From: Adiantum capillus-veneris
Taxonomy: Eukaryota; Streptophyta; Polypodiopsida; Polypodiales; Pteridaceae
NCBI GenBank assembly: GCA_014529385.2
Contig: CM043952.1
Coordinates: 152,446,057-152,510,056, forward strand
DNA length: 64,000 nt
Direction of reading: 5' to 3'
The notes under the pieces are model-generated. The model was not told where the DNA came from. It ran no database searches and worked only from the letters and a program-made list of their open reading frames with translations. The translations under genes and the position numbers were made by a program. Positions 11,552-24,115 of the stretch are shown here, piece after piece; the stretch's first letter is position 1; each line of letters begins with the position of its first letter.

Positions 11552-11572
11552 CCCCCCCCCCCCCCCCCCCCT
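11552..11572. repeat. Poly-C tract
   Basis: A run of about 20 C residues lies within 11227-11798, a gene-poor stretch inside the M-like pseudogene, probably intron or decayed coding sequence. Confidence 0.9.
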
Positions 11573-12989
11573 TCTCCCCATAAATATGATACCCCCCTTC
11601 CTTATTTTTATGCTTGGGAGATAAATTACTGGGTGCCTGCCCCTAACTTATACACTTATGTAGCTTGTAAAAAAGCCCCCCTCCACTGCACTTACGTGGT
11701 GCCGTAAGTTATCCATGGTGAATCCTCTGGGCTTATACTTGCAGACGCGCGGATGGTGAGCCAGAGACTTCCCAGTCACAACTTTCGGTAGTTTTCCATT
11801 GGCGCCGAAGGAAGAGGTAGAGGATGTGGGGGTGCAGTTTGACTCAGAAGAAGAGTGGGTAGAGGTATTAAAGGAAACGTTTGATGCGGGCTTAACTCTT
11901 GCTTCTCTTGCGGATGCAGCAATAGGGTGCAAGCAAGAAAGCCCAAATAAGGAAGTGACTTTGCCTCTGAATTGCGCTCCCAGCTTGGCTATGGCGGGCG
12001 ACACCCACTATGTTCTGCTCACAGATATCATGCATGAACTGAATATATGAGAGGACTACTGCCTAGCTGCAATTGCAAATTTTTGTGAGGCAGACATGGG
12101 ATTTGTGGATGATGATGGAGTGGGCCAATATCTTATTGACACAGCTGTCCACGACTCATAGTTTACTTTAGGATGGCAGCTGATCAAAAGATACATTCAC
12201 TGAAGGGAAGTCCAGAGAGGCCAATTTGCCAATAGATGAGAAGTTTCAAGCGACAAAAAAACAACTCGGCTTGGAAAACATGGGTAGGCCCGTGGCACCC
12301 AGAGCTCAGGTAATGAATAATCAGTCTATTCACTTGTGGGGAAGGTCGATGCTAGAAATGAACGAGAATCAGATGATAATTTTTAAAGGCATTCAAATGG
12401 TATTGGAGATGGTCCAGTGATAAAATATCATGATCAATCTTTTTGTTGACAGGTGCTAGTGTATGACGATAGTTTCCTTAGAAGAGCGGGAGGCTCACGG
12501 CAAGGGCTTGTCACTAGAGTCCAACGCAAGGATGCGGCATTATCTCACTACATCGGGCGTTTCAACCACAAAAAGATTTGTAGAAACAATTCAAGTACTT
12601 GGAAATTGTATTCGTCTCACTTACGACCCATAAATTCATTACTATTTTTTTGTAGATCATAATATACCACAAGGAATACTCCGAGGACAATGCAAAGTTC
12701 CCACTGTTTGCAATGAAAGTTATTACAAGATTGTGTGGTGGGCACCCCTCCCACTAAATGCAGAAAGATAAATTCTGATTGAGAAACAGTTTGCTCTATG
12801 CGTCTTTGGCATTGGGTATGGGTGCCAAGCAATCAAAAGCCCCTACTTCATGCATGTCCTACACAGCTAAGGTTCTGGCTGCAGGTTTTAAAGACCGGGA
12901 GAGCTTAGTTGATCCATACAACAAGCGTCTGTTTTTGAGGGAAAGAAGACACATGATGCCCGTGGGGATGCTGCCATCAACAGAGGAAC

Positions 12990-12994
12990 GAGCT
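12990..12994. repeat. Left target-site duplication of RT1 (GAGCT)
   Basis: GAGCT directly precedes the RT1 LTR here and directly follows the other LTR at 39785-39789. The two flanks join the element C M-like frame, confirming that RT1 inserted into C. Confidence 0.85.
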
Positions 12995-15156
12995 CGTTGG
13001 GATGGGGGAAAAGAATACAACATCCCTGCACACAATACACTACCTCTCTATAGACCAAGGTAATAGTCTGCACCCCTACTCACACAGAATCACACACACA
13101 TGCACACTATCTGCCGACCTTCACAACACACACCACCCTCCAACAATCACGACTACCCACCACATGAACACTTCAGTACAATAAATCCATATGCAAACCC
13201 TCAGATCTCGACACCAATGGATTCCTATAATTCCCCAACCTGTGAATGCACTCACACCGAGAGACGAGAAACGTCTCGACCACCCCCAAGATTTCACTCA
13301 CACAATCTCTGCCCCTCTCTCTTTGCAGAGACACACATACTATCTGGAGCCGCAGCTACCACGAATCTTTGGCAAAAGACAAGACGAAGAATAGATTGGA
13401 GCCAACTAACAACCGTAAGTTCACTTATGCATAAAAACCTCAGAACAATGATGCAGGCTATCGCCTGTGCACAATGCAGCATCCACGCTTCCTTCACCCT
13501 TACACAAAACCCTGGAGGTTCTTCCCTTGCTCCCGAACTTGCCTTCCCTACTGACCGCCTTCCTAGGCTCCTCCTGGCGGCTTCTTCTTTCCATAGACTA
13601 CCCCAAGGCAGCCCTCCCCTTGCAATAATCAAAGGCCTCCCTTGTTTATGGTGTTGTTCCCCCTCAGTAGCACCATCACCTGACTCCCTCGTCAACTGCA
13701 CGAGGCCTCATGCTCCCCCTTCTCAACTGGCGGCTTTGCAGCCCCCACCACCTTTTCCCTCTGGAGCGGCTCTCCCCGTCCTTGCTACGAGCCCTCCTTG
13801 TCCCTGCTCACCACAAGGCGGCCCACCTTGCTCCTCTGCGACTTCAACCAACCCGCCACCTCTGGCGCCTTTTGCACATAGGGGCTCTCAATCAGCCCTC
13901 CTCCACAGCCGGTTGGCCCTGCTTGCTCACCACCGAGGTTCCCTCCCCATGCAGCTCATGGCCTCCTTCTCCTGAGCGGCGCTTTAGCGGCCCTTCCAGC
14001 ATGTGGGACCCCTCATCCTAGCCCCTTCACCTCCCTAAGCTCTGCTCCGTGGTGCCATGGAGACCTCCCTCCAGGCATGCCACCCCGTGGCCCTCAGCCC
14101 CTACTGCAGCTCCTCCCCATCTCTGCAAGGCGGCCCTTTGCTGTTCCCGGCCCTCCCTTGGTGGTCTCTCCAATCCCCTGCATAGATCACTGGCCCGTGG
14201 CCACTTTCCTTCACCCCCTGAAGTCGTCCCCTCCAGTTAGTCCTTGCCCTAGCGGCCTCTCACAAGCCAATCCCCCTCCTTCTTTCCTGCATAACGAGCT
14301 GCCCCCTCACCACAGATGGCGACCCTGCTCACCTCCTCTGAGCTCAGCCCTCCCTTCCTCTGTGAACTGCGTGGGCCCCTTCTAAGCACCTGCCGCTTCT
14401 GGCCTAGCCCAACTCGTGGGTCTGCAGAGCCTTCTCCATTCAGCGCTCTCTCCCCATGCAGCCCAACAGATGGCGCACCTTCCTCCTGTCGACTGCAGCT
14501 CGCCCTCGTTAAAAAAAAAAAAAAGCATGGCAAGCTTTAAAGAAAAAACTTATCATGCGACTTAGCGGCCACTCCCACCGGATGCAACCCGCAGCCAATA
14601 TCTGACCTTGCTTTGGAAGCTCGGGCCCCGAACCCTCTACCACTTGGATCAAAACGATCCCTTGTGTTTTCAAGCTAGGTTCACACCTTGACTCTCTTTT
14701 GAACCAAGCCAATGGGCATGCTTATAGTTGGCCGCTCGCTTCGACTTCGCGCACATGCCATAGTGCTATCAAAATAAAGCTCCAAGTCTTTATGGCCTGT
14801 AAATAAACAAGGATTGCTCCACAAGAATGGTCCCCGGGTGACGAGATCTTTGCCTAGAGAGGTGGTGATCGAGATGACCGTTGCGCTCAAAATCCAATAT
14901 CACCAACCTCATAGACCCTGTGTCCAGCACCCCATGTCTCGTTCCCAATCTTGGGATATCAACATTTTCTTCTGTCACTTGTAATAGCAAGAAACCCTCG
15001 CAACTTCTTCAAGCAAGTGCTCCATCCCGGTGTACCTGTCTCCTACCACCATCAAATACTTGCCCAATGTACCTGCCACTTACCTGCAAACCGCCATGCA
15101 TGGACTTCTTGCACCTCCATGGGTCGACACAGTTGGGCTGTACCATCATTGCCCAA
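12995..15156 (-). repeat. RT1 left (3') LTR
   Basis: It matches 37327-39784 over its whole length. It has an unusually GC-rich, CCTCC-rich core (about 13500-14500) that creates long Pro-rich open frames on the plus strand. These frames are shared with the other LTR but are not kept intact, so I do not treat them as genes. Confidence 0.85.
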
Positions 15157-15289
15157 CCCCTCCTTGAGCATTCATGCTCAACCGTAGCACTATTTAGGTA
15201 AAGTAGCGTTGCATAATAAGAAGCTGATAGATAGTATTTACATGAAGGAGTAGATAGATAGAGTGAATCTAGTAGATAGATAGAGAGCT

Positions 15290-15839
15290 TCAATGTCTAC
15301 CGTAGCACCCGCTTGGGTCAAATGGAAAGCCATAGGCTCTCCTAACTGTGATGCAAACTCCACCGGGATCAAATACATGGCATTGGGCACAGCCATGCGT
15401 CCATAGTACATGCATAATCAACCTTTTTCCTGCACCTGTAAACCCGAGAACAAGCCTCTCGTGAAGCTTGGCATAACATCGATCTTCAATTCCCTGTATC
15501 CATACGCTAGCTTCATATACAAAACAAGCCTGTAAACCAACCTGTGAAGCATCTACACCATACACCATCATCGTCTCATCTGCATGAGAGCTTTCCATAG
15601 CAGACCCCATATCAAAAAAACCTGGCAACTGACACAAAGATACTCGTAGAGCAACCTTCAGCACCATATGTATGCATAGCATAGCATAAAGTAGCAATAC
15701 ACTGCAATTTGCCTCCACCTGCTACATATCCAAGCCTGCATGTTTTCCAAGCATACCCTCTATTGTAGGTTCTTCCAATGGCATACACTCCATACCTGAC
15801 TCACCATGCCGATCTTTGTCCGCCACAACCTTTGATACT
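15290..15839 (-). other. RT1 internal region 3' of gag, unrecognised
   Basis: A 142-codon open frame (15718-15290) and flanking sequence lie between the gag remnant and the left LTR. No retroviral protease, RT or integrase motif is visible. It may be a cargo or decayed coding stretch. The first 130 bp (15157-15289) hold short TAGATAGA repeats. Confidence 0.4.
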
Positions 15840-16910
15840 TAATCTTCAACCACATCATCCAAGAGAAAATTGGATTGCTCAATTACCTTTGCTTGAACAC
15901 TACCCTGGTCTTCAAGGACTTCTTGTATGACCATATCATCTGCTAAGTGAAAGAGAAAGCCATGATCTATTACCTCATCTCCTGGTAGGTCGACATCACC
16001 AACACCTTCTGGAATGCACTTCCGCTCTTCAATACACGCAGTATGGCAAGGTTGCCCAACCCCCGGGCTAGCTTCTTCCTGCACAGTTTTGACCATTTCT
16101 TTGCCAACATCTTCAAACTTTTTCCTGCGAGCTCTGACCCATAGCTTCCTTTGATTCTTCATGCATACTCGCTTCGACCAAGACCGCATCCTTGCTAGCC
16201 GGGCTAACCGACTCTTCTATAGCAGCACAAAAAATTGGAGGTACAAACTGAAATGAATGATCAGAATGGCTTACCAATGGCAAAGTGGCTACCTCTTTGA
16301 CGCTTGAACTCCCCTTTGGCTTCATGGCATGACGCAACTCCACTGTCGAGCTATATCCATAGTCTGCCGGCTTCAACAAGCCCATCTCCAGCTTCTTCTT
16401 TGCCTTTGCCAAGAAAACCATTTGCTCATAGTCCTCTGTACCACCGCACTCGACCATCTCTTTGATTTGCGGATGCAAGCAAGCTAGAAACTGCTCTCGC
16501 TTGAAATGGTCTCCATTTTGCACACATGTAATAACAGCTAATCTCCCCCAAATAGATTCAAATTTACCCAAAAACAAAGCAAAATCTTTACTTACATCCT
16601 ATTTGAGCTTGCTCAATTGCTCACCCAAGTCGGATGGAGAAACCCGCTTTTAAAAAGCTTCAACAAACTGTTTGCGAATCTCTCTCATCAAACTGACGAT
16701 CTGCAACCTTCAATCCTTCAAACCAGGCTTTGGCTCATCCTTGTAGAACCAATGGTAGGGCCTTCAATTCGGCTTCATGTCCACGAATTCTCAACTGTAG
16801 CAGGTATAGCTCCAGATCGGAAAACCAATCTGCAGCCTCTTCTTCTCCACCAAGCACCAAGTCAATATCATGCATCATCTTTAGCCTTTCAAACTTCACC
16901 GAGGAGCAAT
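15840..16910 (-). pseudogene. RT1 gag (broken)
   Basis: On the minus strand, a segment near 16730-16755 reads LPLVLQG-stop-AKAWFEGL, the conserved capsid motif of Ty3/gypsy gag. It is followed by FLACLHPQIKEMVECGG and a helical AKAKKKLE segment (16577-16113), as in Retrotrans_gag domains. A further acidic stretch reaches 15840. Stops and a shift near 16600 break it. No zinc knuckle or pol was found. Confidence 0.65.
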
Positions 16911-16918
16911 CAGTAGGT

Positions 16919-16935
16919 CCTCAGTGGGGGCACCA
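16919..16935 (-). promoter_or_regulatory. RT1 primer-binding site (putative)
   Basis: On the minus strand the LTR ends in ...CCCATCA, then one base, then TGGTGCCCCCACTGAGG. A TGG-initial sequence one base from the LTR is the expected place for a tRNA primer site. I cannot name the tRNA with certainty. Confidence 0.55.
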
Positions 16936-16936
16936 C

Positions 16937-16959
16937 TGATGGGATGGGAAAAGGATACA
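16937..16959 (-). repeat. RT1 right LTR, inner 23 bp, cut off by RT2
   Basis: TGATGGGATGGGAAAAGG and the ATACA target site match the start of the left LTR at 12995. The rest of this LTR resumes at 37327. Confidence 0.8.
16955..16959. repeat. RT2 left target-site duplication (ATACA)
   Basis: ATACA lies directly before the LTR TGTAATGG and again at 37322-37326 directly after the other LTR's TATGACA. Confidence 0.9.
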
Positions 16960-18567
16960 TGTAATGGAATTGGCCTATTTAACTTGAGAATAGCGGAAAT
17001 TAATGAGAGTACTTTTGAGAAATAACTTTGTGAGCATAACGGGTGAACATAATTGAAGATAGCAACATAATCATAGCAATTAGTTAACTTGGCATGAACA
17101 AGACTTTTGCAAGAGAGAGAATTTAGAGAACATGACAACAGTTGAGGACCGGATCTATGTGGAGCCGGTCCCCCCTCCAATAGGCATTTGTATTATGATT
17201 TCTCCCATTAAGAGAGACTTGTTACAATACAGTCTTTGTGTTCCTTGTGACCTAGGTGATGCAATGAAGATGGAAATCTTCATGCATCACAAACATAACA
17301 TAAACTTTGTGGAAAGCATTAACTATCCCAAGCCTCCGTCCCAAGACCTCAAACACCTTCGAAGGTGGAGAGAGCTAGCAGGGAATGAGGGTAGGGAAGA
17401 GGAAGAAGAAACATTTCATAGGAGAAAGAATTAGTTTCTCACTTATCATACTCTTGTTGCTAGCATACATAATAGCATATTAATGAAGAAGAAGGAGATG
17501 GCAAGCTTAAGCATTGAAGCATGGCTCTTGGTTGGATTTGCACTCCATAGCCATGAGTGTTGGTGTAGGCTCTCAACCTCCACTTGCTTGGAGAATGAGA
17601 GGGAGCTCTTGCACTTTGCATGGCACACAATGAGAGTGTGTGTGTGTGTGTGAGTATACCCCCTAAGCATCCCCCTAGCTTTCTTGGGTCGACCCCCCCT
17701 TGTAGCTCATGCTTGAAGCTCATTGGACCCCTCCAGGCCTAGCCAATCATGAGCAGGAGGCATTACAAGTAGTAGGGGTAGCCTTGAGACAAGTGTTCCC
17801 CCTTTCCCCTTTGAGAGAGAGGGCTAGATAAATGCTAAATCAATTAATTAAATCTCCTAAATTACTATTGGACCCCTTGGGTGGCCAACCAATAGGCTTC
17901 AAGCATCTCATGAAGATAACATAGGTAGGGGCCTGACATGTGTCCCTACTGCCTCTTCAAGCTTGGGCCTTCCCTGTGTGTGTGAGTGTGTGTTCTCTCT
18001 CTAGCCCCTAGGAAAAGGGCTCGCCCCCCTCTTTGTAGAGATCCTTTTGACTTTTGGTGCTCAAGCACCTTAGTCATCAAGCATGACTAAGCACTTGGAC
18101 TAGGGGGTATTCCCACAAGCATCTCAGGCAAGCTGGTCAAAGCACCTCAAGTACCTTAATCATGTAGCAAGTCAAGCACCTCAAGCATGTAGCAGATCAA
18201 GCACCTCAAGCACCTTAATCAAGCACCTCAAGCACAACAAGCACCTCAAGCATGACAAGCACCTCGAGCTTGGGCCGGGTTCCCGCCTCAAGCTCAGCCC
18301 TAGTTTACCTAAGGTCAAAGGACTTTTACACACATTATTGGAGGTATTTAATGAAGCTAACCCTAAGGTCTTATGCTCCATTGGTTAGCCTTGCTCTTTG
18401 ATAGACCATCTCTCATTTGGGCCCCTTTACCATTGGCCCCGTGTTGAGATAGATCTATAAGCATATATCTATATCTTAACACTTGTTCCTGTTTATTCTC
18501 CCACATTAAGTGATCAATTTAATATGAGAAAATCATTTGGGTTGGTTAGATATTAGATTTTATGACA
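16960..18567 (-). repeat. RT2 3' LTR
   Basis: 1608 bp, TG...CA ends on the plus strand (TGTAATGG to TTATGACA). It contains a short tandem run of AAGCACCTC units near 18120-18270. Next to it at 18568-18580 the minus strand reads AAGAGAGAGGTAA, the polypurine tract. Confidence 0.95.
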
Positions 18568-18977
18568 TTACCTCTCTCTTGAAATCATAGTCGTCCTCCA
18601 CTATGAGGTAGAAGAGATAAAGCCTTAGTCATTAGTCAATCTTACTTAGCGTGTAGAGGATCCCTTTTTACCCTACGACATCTTTCCAAGATGGATGACT
18701 AATCCATTTGGTGCTTGGGAGACATAGCTGCCGCAAGCATGTCTACTCTTTAGTCCATTTCATTGTACCAAAGTAGAGTGACAAATTCTACTTGGTGTTT
18801 GAGAGACGTCGTCATCACAAACATGATTCTAAGCATGCATACTAGTTAAATTTGTGCACAATTAAAAAGAGGACTAGTCTTATAAGACAAAAACATGAGT
18901 CATTTAAAAGAAATTTGTACATTTGCTTACTCTAATGTAGCATTGTAAGCATTGACAAGGTTCATATTATCCTTAAG

Positions 18978-19262
18978 CTATACTCCTTGCATACATCTAG
19001 CATCTTCAAAAGGATAATTTTTGAACTTAATAAGATACCGTCGGATAATCTTACCATGTCGTAGTACCTTGTCTTCATGCCGAAGGACAGCTTTAGGTTG
19101 TAGCACCTCTTCTTGGTCTTCAACTTCGGGAGGGTCTTCAATAATTGGTTCAGTTGGTGGCTCTCCTTTGTAGGGCTTAAGTAGGCTTACATGAAAGGCA
19201 TTGTGTATGAGCCAATGGTTGGGCAACTTGAGTTGATAAGCCGTCTCATTGATGGGCTTCAA
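18978..19262 (-). pseudogene. RT2 integrase tail with chromodomain
   Basis: The segment has AYQLKLPNHWLIHNAFHVSL (typical integrase C-terminus), then an acidic stretch, then a chromodomain-like region ending RRYLIKFKNYPFEDA, corresponding to the YLVKWKGYP...EATWE motif. Chromodomains guide integration towards modified histones. Separated from the integrase core by in-frame stops near 19267 and 19300. Confidence 0.8.
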
Positions 19263-19301
19263 GATTTAGAAAGGACCATAGTATCTTTTTGCTAGTTTAG
19301 C

Positions 19302-20228
19302 TTAATACTTTTGATGGCCCATAGGATTTTTGCCCGTTGTGTGCCTTAGTCGAGCCTTAGGAAACTTGAGTAAGACCCAATCATTTTCTTTGAACATTAA
19401 GTCTCTTCTGTGCTTATCAGCAACATCTTTTTGCCTTTGTTGAGAGATGGATATAGCCTCCCTAATCTTTTGAAAAGATTCTTGTAGGTCACGGCTATAC
19501 TCATTGGCAGCGAAGATCTTCCCATGTACTTTGAGTAGCAAGGGACTTTTAGGTCTTCCCTCAATGATCTCAAAAGGTGATTTTCCCGTAGAAGTATGTA
19601 CAGTATTATTGTAGGCATACTCTACAAGAGGTAAGTACTTTTCCCATTGTGAGCGTTGATCTACTTCGGTAACATAAGTCTTGAGTAGATCGAGTATCGT
19701 AAGATTGGCTATCTCACGTTGGCCATCCGTTTGTGGGTGAGAGGCCGAATAGAAATTCAATCTTGTTCCTAGATTTTCAAAGAGACCTTTCCAAAAATTA
19801 CTGGTCATTCTAGGATCTCTATCTGACACGATGGATGTGGGTAATCCATGGTGCTTGAAAATCTGAGATATGAAGAGAGTTGCCATTTGATGTGCCTTAA
19901 TAGTCTTTTTGACAGGAATAAAATGTGCTTGCTTGCTAAACCTGTCGACAATTGTCCATATTCTTGTATTCCCATGGATAGACTTGGGTAATCCAAAGAT
20001 GAAATCCATGGATATACTCTCCCGTGGTGAATATGGAATAGGCAATGGCTGGAGTAATCTAGGTTGCTTCCCTCTATCATAATTGGTCTTTTGGCATACT
20101 ACACATTTTGATACATACTCTTGTATGTCCACTTTCATGGTAGGCCAATAGAAGTACGTCTTTACTCCTCGAAGAGTAGGTTGAATACCTCTATGCCCCG
20201 CATATGGAGGAGCATGGGATTCATACAT
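19302..20228 (-). pseudogene. RT2 integrase core
   Basis: 308 codons. It contains a HAPPYAGHRGIQPT...CVVCQ zinc-binding segment, then the catalytic acidic residues in ISMDFIFGLP, IVSDRDP and TDGQRE. It overlaps the end of the RT/RNase H frame (20162-20228) in another frame, so a single frameshift near 20290 separates it from the upstream polyprotein. It ends at a TAA after KY. Confidence 0.9.
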
Positions 20229-20289
20229 AACTTTCTCACGAAGGGAATGGGTAACACATAGCCTATTGCCATGGAGAAGATAACCATCC

Positions 20290-23149
20290 TACAAGGTGAA
20301 TGGTTCTCTTTCTTCCCCAAATCAAGGGCCGACATTATGTCTCTAAAGTCGGGGTCAGTAGCATACTGATCTATCATAGAAGATAGATCGTTGTGAGTAG
20401 CTATAGACACCGCATTAACTTTTGGTCGTCGTGAAAGTGCATCAGCAACTTGATTGTGCTTACCAACTATGTGAGCAATATGGAAATTAAATTGCGAAAG
20501 AAAATTTGCCCACCTCATTTGTTTGTCGGAAAGCTTGGTTTGCGTCATAAAATACTTGAGACTTTGGTGATCGGTTTGTAGGATAAATGGAGTCCCCAAT
20601 AGGTAGTGCTTCCATGTGTCTAGGGCATGTAGAACAGCTAAAAGCTCTTTCTCATAAATGCCCAAGACTCGTTCATCAATATTGAGCCTTCGGCTCTCAT
20701 ATGCTATGGCATGCCCTTCTTGAAGCAAAACTGCTCCAAGGCAATCACCACAAGCATCACATTGGACCTCAAATGTCTTTGAGAGATCCGGAAGCACGAG
20801 GACTGGTTGGGAAGTAAGTTTCTCTTTGAGCTTTTCAAAAGCATTTTGCTCCTTAGCAGTCCATACAAACTTAACGTTCTTCTTAGTTAAGTCGTGTAGT
20901 GGTCCTGCTACTTGAGAGAATTTTGCTATGAAGCGTCTATAGTATGCGCACATACCAACAAAGCTTCTTAGCTCATGTAGATTTCTTGGGTTAGGCCATG
21001 CTTTTATTACCTCTAACTTTGATGGATCCATTTGGATACCATCTTTAGAGATAATATGACCTAGGTATTGAATCTCTTGAAGGAAGAATTCGCTTTTCTT
21101 TTGGTTGAGATAAAACTTGTTCTCCCTCAATGCTTGAAAAATCACTTGGAGATGTTGCTTATGTTCCTCCAAAGACTTAATGTAGATGATGATATCATCA
21201 AAGAACACTCGAGTGAATTTACGATATGGTCTAAAAATTTTCTCCATCAAACGATTGAACGTAGCTGGTGCATTAGTCAAGCCAAAAGGCATGACTAGAT
21301 ATTCATAAAGACCAAACGTTGTGCGAAACGCGGTCTTTAAGATATCTTCATCCACTATCCTTATTTGATGATAGCCACTCTTAAGGTCAATCCTACTGAA
21401 GTAGGTAGAGCCTTGTAGCTTATCAAACAGATCTTCTACCCGAGGTACGGGAATTTTTTTTTTGATAGTGATATGGTTTAGTGCTCGATAGTCCACACAC
21501 ATACGGTATGTACCATCTTTCCTTTGCACTAAAAGAAGTGGAGAACAAAAGGGAGAGGAACTAGGCCTCACCATCCCTTTGTCTACCAGCTCTTGTACTT
21601 GCCTCATGATCTCCTCTTGTTGAGCTTGTAAGACTCGATAAGGAGGCTTGTTAGGTGGTGAGCTTCCAGGAAGGAGCTCAACACTATGGTCATCATCCCC
21701 TCGTTTTGGAGGTAAGTCCATAGGGATATCATCGATGAGCACATCTTGGAATCCTTTTAGAAAATTAGACAAGTCTAACTTTTCTTGATTCCTATCATTT
21801 ACATTTGATGAAACATTAGTATCTTTTAGAGACTCTTTGACAAAAATCATGTACACAGAAACTGAGCTCTTCATTGACTTATCAAAAGCAAGAGGATTTA
21901 CAAGTGGAATAGTGCGACCACGCTCACTAGCATCTATATACATGTTCTTTCCCCTGTAGGTGAAGTAGATTCTCCTTTCAGGGACCTTCATGTTGGCAGC
22001 CATGAGATCAAACCATGGTGCCCCTAGGATAACTTCCTGATGTTGGAGAGGAGAGATGTAGAAATCTTCTTTGTCGACATAGCTTTGGACATGAAGCCTC
22101 AACTTCCCAATCAAGGGAGTAACGGAGGCTTGCTGTCCCTTGAAAGCTGCGTCAGATATTACTATATCTCCCATCTCAAAAGCTTGAATGCCCAACTTGG
22201 TGGCCAACTCTATTGATATGAAGTTGAGAGTAGAGCCAGGGTCAAACAAGATGAAGGCATCATGCTCTCTTACCTTTCCCCAAGCATAGGAGAGTGATGA
22301 TCCTTTGCAATGAAAATCCTCTTTTGGAGCTTCGATGGTGGAAGCCCTAGGAGTTTCATTGCGAGTATTCTTCTTGGGGCAAGAACGATAGCCATGTCCT
22401 TGCTCCCCACACTTGAAACACTTATTGTCCTTGCAAAAAGCTTCAAGCTCTTCAGGAGAGAGTTTGTTTTTACCTTTGTAAACTCCCTTCTCCTTGGACA
22501 GATTGTTGTTGTTGGAAGTGACTTGGGAATTATTTTGAGCATTGGTTTTCCCCTTTGCATCATTTTTATCTTTGTTTTCCATGGGCTTGACATTACGTCT
22601 AGCCCCTTGATGGAAATTGATGCGTGAAGAAACCATGGTGTGATGGATTACTTCGGTAATCGTAGCAGGCCGTTGAGAGTTGATGTATTCGGCCATCTCT
22701 TCAGGTAATCCCGCACAGAATTGCTGCCTTTGCTCGGCAAAGTCTGTCTTTTGAAAGACAGTAGCCTTGAGATGTAAATCCCAAAACTTGTCTACATATT
22801 TGTGGATAGATTCATGGGAGAGGAGCTTTAAGCTACGCCATTCGGTAAGAACTTTGTCCTTTGCATCGCTTGCAAGGAATTGCTTCATGATGGAAACTCG
22901 TAGAGTTTTCCATGTCTTTGGGGCTTCACCATTTCCACGAAGGCTAGCCCACCATTGACGAGCTGATTTTTGAAAGTGCATAGCTACATGGCGTAGCTTA
23001 GAGGACTCTGTGTAGCCCTCATCTCCAAAGGCCGCATCAAATTGCTGGATGAAGGCCAACACTTTGTCGGTAGCACCGAAGGTGCTATCATAGGTGAGAA
23101 AAGAGATACTCTTTCCTCCCTCCTTGAACTTCTTTAGCTTTTGTGACCT
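20290..23149 (-). CDS. RT2 gag (capsid)-protease-RT-RNase H polyprotein segment
   Basis: Open frame continuing from gag after one TGA. Capsid motif near 22960 (FQKSARQWWASLRG), zinc knuckle CFKCGEQGHGYRSC, protease FDPGSTLNFIS, RT motifs CVDYRALN, TYFSRIDLKSGYHQI, PFGLTNAPATF and FFDDIIIY, and RNase H CDACGDCLGAVL, YEKELLAVLHAL and TDHQSL. The protease motif reads Asp-Pro-Gly instead of Asp-Thr/Ser-Gly, which would be expected to impair it. The open frame continues to 20162, but after about 20290 it is out of frame relative to integrase. Confidence 0.93.
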
Positions 23150-23743
23150 TCACCATGCAGGAAATGATTTGTGATGTCCTCCCCTCTTGTATTCTCTAGG
23201 AGAATAGCCATAACTTTCATTGGAAGAGGAGGAAGGTGAAGAAGAAGGAGAAGAGGGTGACCTCTTCCTAGCCCTTTTCTTCCTTTGTTTCCTCTCTTGC
23301 CTTTTAGAGTGATGAGGAGAAGGACTATGTGTTGATCTTTTCCTCTTGGGAGGAGTAGGCAATCGTCTAGACCGCCGTCTTTGTGGAGCCACATCTTCAG
23401 AGGAACTTAAACTTTCATTACTTTCTTGCTCTTTGGATTCGTCCTCTCGAATGGGAGAGAGTATTCTTTTGGGGGTCTCTTCAAGAGGCCTCCTAAGATC
23501 TCTCTCCTCTTGGAGAGGAAGGGAAATTCCGTAAGCACAAAGTTGTTGAGTAACTTCGGCTTGCAAATCAGGGTTGCCCATAGCTTGCTGCAACCTAGTG
23601 ACGAGGTAATTCTTAAACATGGGAGCATCATCATTAGCACCTTCATGTGGAAAATCAAAGCTATCAATGTTCATTCTACTCTCTTGATTATTGTCAGCCA
23701 TGTTAACAAAATTGATGTATGTACTTTGTGTATGCTTTGGCAA
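23150..23743 (-). CDS. RT2 gag N-terminal segment
   Basis: 197 codons: an acidic N-terminal part, then a Ser/Arg/Lys-rich segment (RRRSRRLPTPPKRKRS and onward) resembling an RS-like linker. It ends at TGA 23152-23150 in the same frame as the downstream capsid region, so the break is a single nonsense codon (TGG TGA AGG). Confidence 0.8.
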   Translation of the reverse strand: MPKHTQSTYINFVNMADNNQESRMNIDSFDFPHEGANDDAPMFKNYLVTRLQQAMGNPDLQAEVTQQLCAYGISLPLQEERDLRRPLEETPKRILSPIREDESKEQESNESLSSSEDVAPQRRRSRRLPTPPKRKRSTHSPSPHHSKRQERKQRKKRARKRSPSSPSSSPSSSSNESYGYSPREYKRGGHHKSFPAW

Positions 23744-24102
23744 TTCAAAACATTAGTTGCCACTCCTCTTAGCCTTTGAAAATTGGCTCTTAAGTATCTA
23801 CACCCACGGCTCGAAGTGGTTAATTATAGAGAGTAGAGGAGTAGGTCTATCATAGCAGAGTTGCCAAGGGCTAGCCCCTTTCGGACTTCTTATGTCTCAA
23901 TAATGGTAAAGCCGTAGGCAAGTCTAAAAAGACTCCATTATTAAGTCCAAAGCTCCCAAGGTGTGCACCATCCCCCACATAGTGGGCTCAACAAAACCAA
24001 TAATAGATCCCAGTTCCACTTACCCTAATATAATTAACAACATCAACCATTTATAGGCTACTTAAGGACCTCTCTTCTTAAGCAAGAAAAGAGAAACCAA
24101 AT

Positions 24103-24114
24103 GCTCTGATACCA
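24103..24114 (-). promoter_or_regulatory. RT2 primer-binding site (tRNA-iMet type)
   Basis: Minus strand TGGTATCAGAGC lies one base from the LTR end. This is the standard plant initiator-tRNA-Met primer site. Confidence 0.95.
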
Positions 24115-24115
24115 A

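Larger units (their letters stand above)
5752..12994 (-). mobile_element. Element C, first segment: diverged H3-carrying transposon
   Basis: This is an older relative of element B in B's orientation (H-like gene on minus, M-like gene on plus, diverging). Its left end is cut off by the LTR at 5751. Its right part is displaced to 39785-42906 by RT1, and the flanks 12990-12994 and 39785-39789 are both GAGCT. It contains an H3-like gene, two kinds of palindrome array and an M-like pseudogene. Confidence 0.85.
10637..12994 (+). pseudogene. Element C gene M (diverged, broken)
   Basis: Collinear similarity to element B gene M comes in blocks. The block at 10679-11060 matches the B segment around FDFAASCGAGDKYDLIHSMF, with a shared FNxKF and a late C-x2-H-x3-C cluster. 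The blocks at 11799-12100, 12226-12420 and 12453-12600 include FLRRAGGSRQG, matching B FLRRRTREYRG. The block at 12660-12990 covers the last exon. A CTTTCAG acceptor near 10638 resembles an intron end. In-frame stops (for example TGA 12048-12050) and shifts break it. The frame runs into RT1 at 12994 and resumes at 39785. Confidence 0.75.

Noticed and set aside
13100..14540. Long Pro-rich open frames in the GC-rich region (up to 291 codons), repeated at 38200-39150
   Set aside because: They lie inside the two RT1 LTRs, change frame and length between the copies, and occur on both strands. They come from C-rich composition, not coding.
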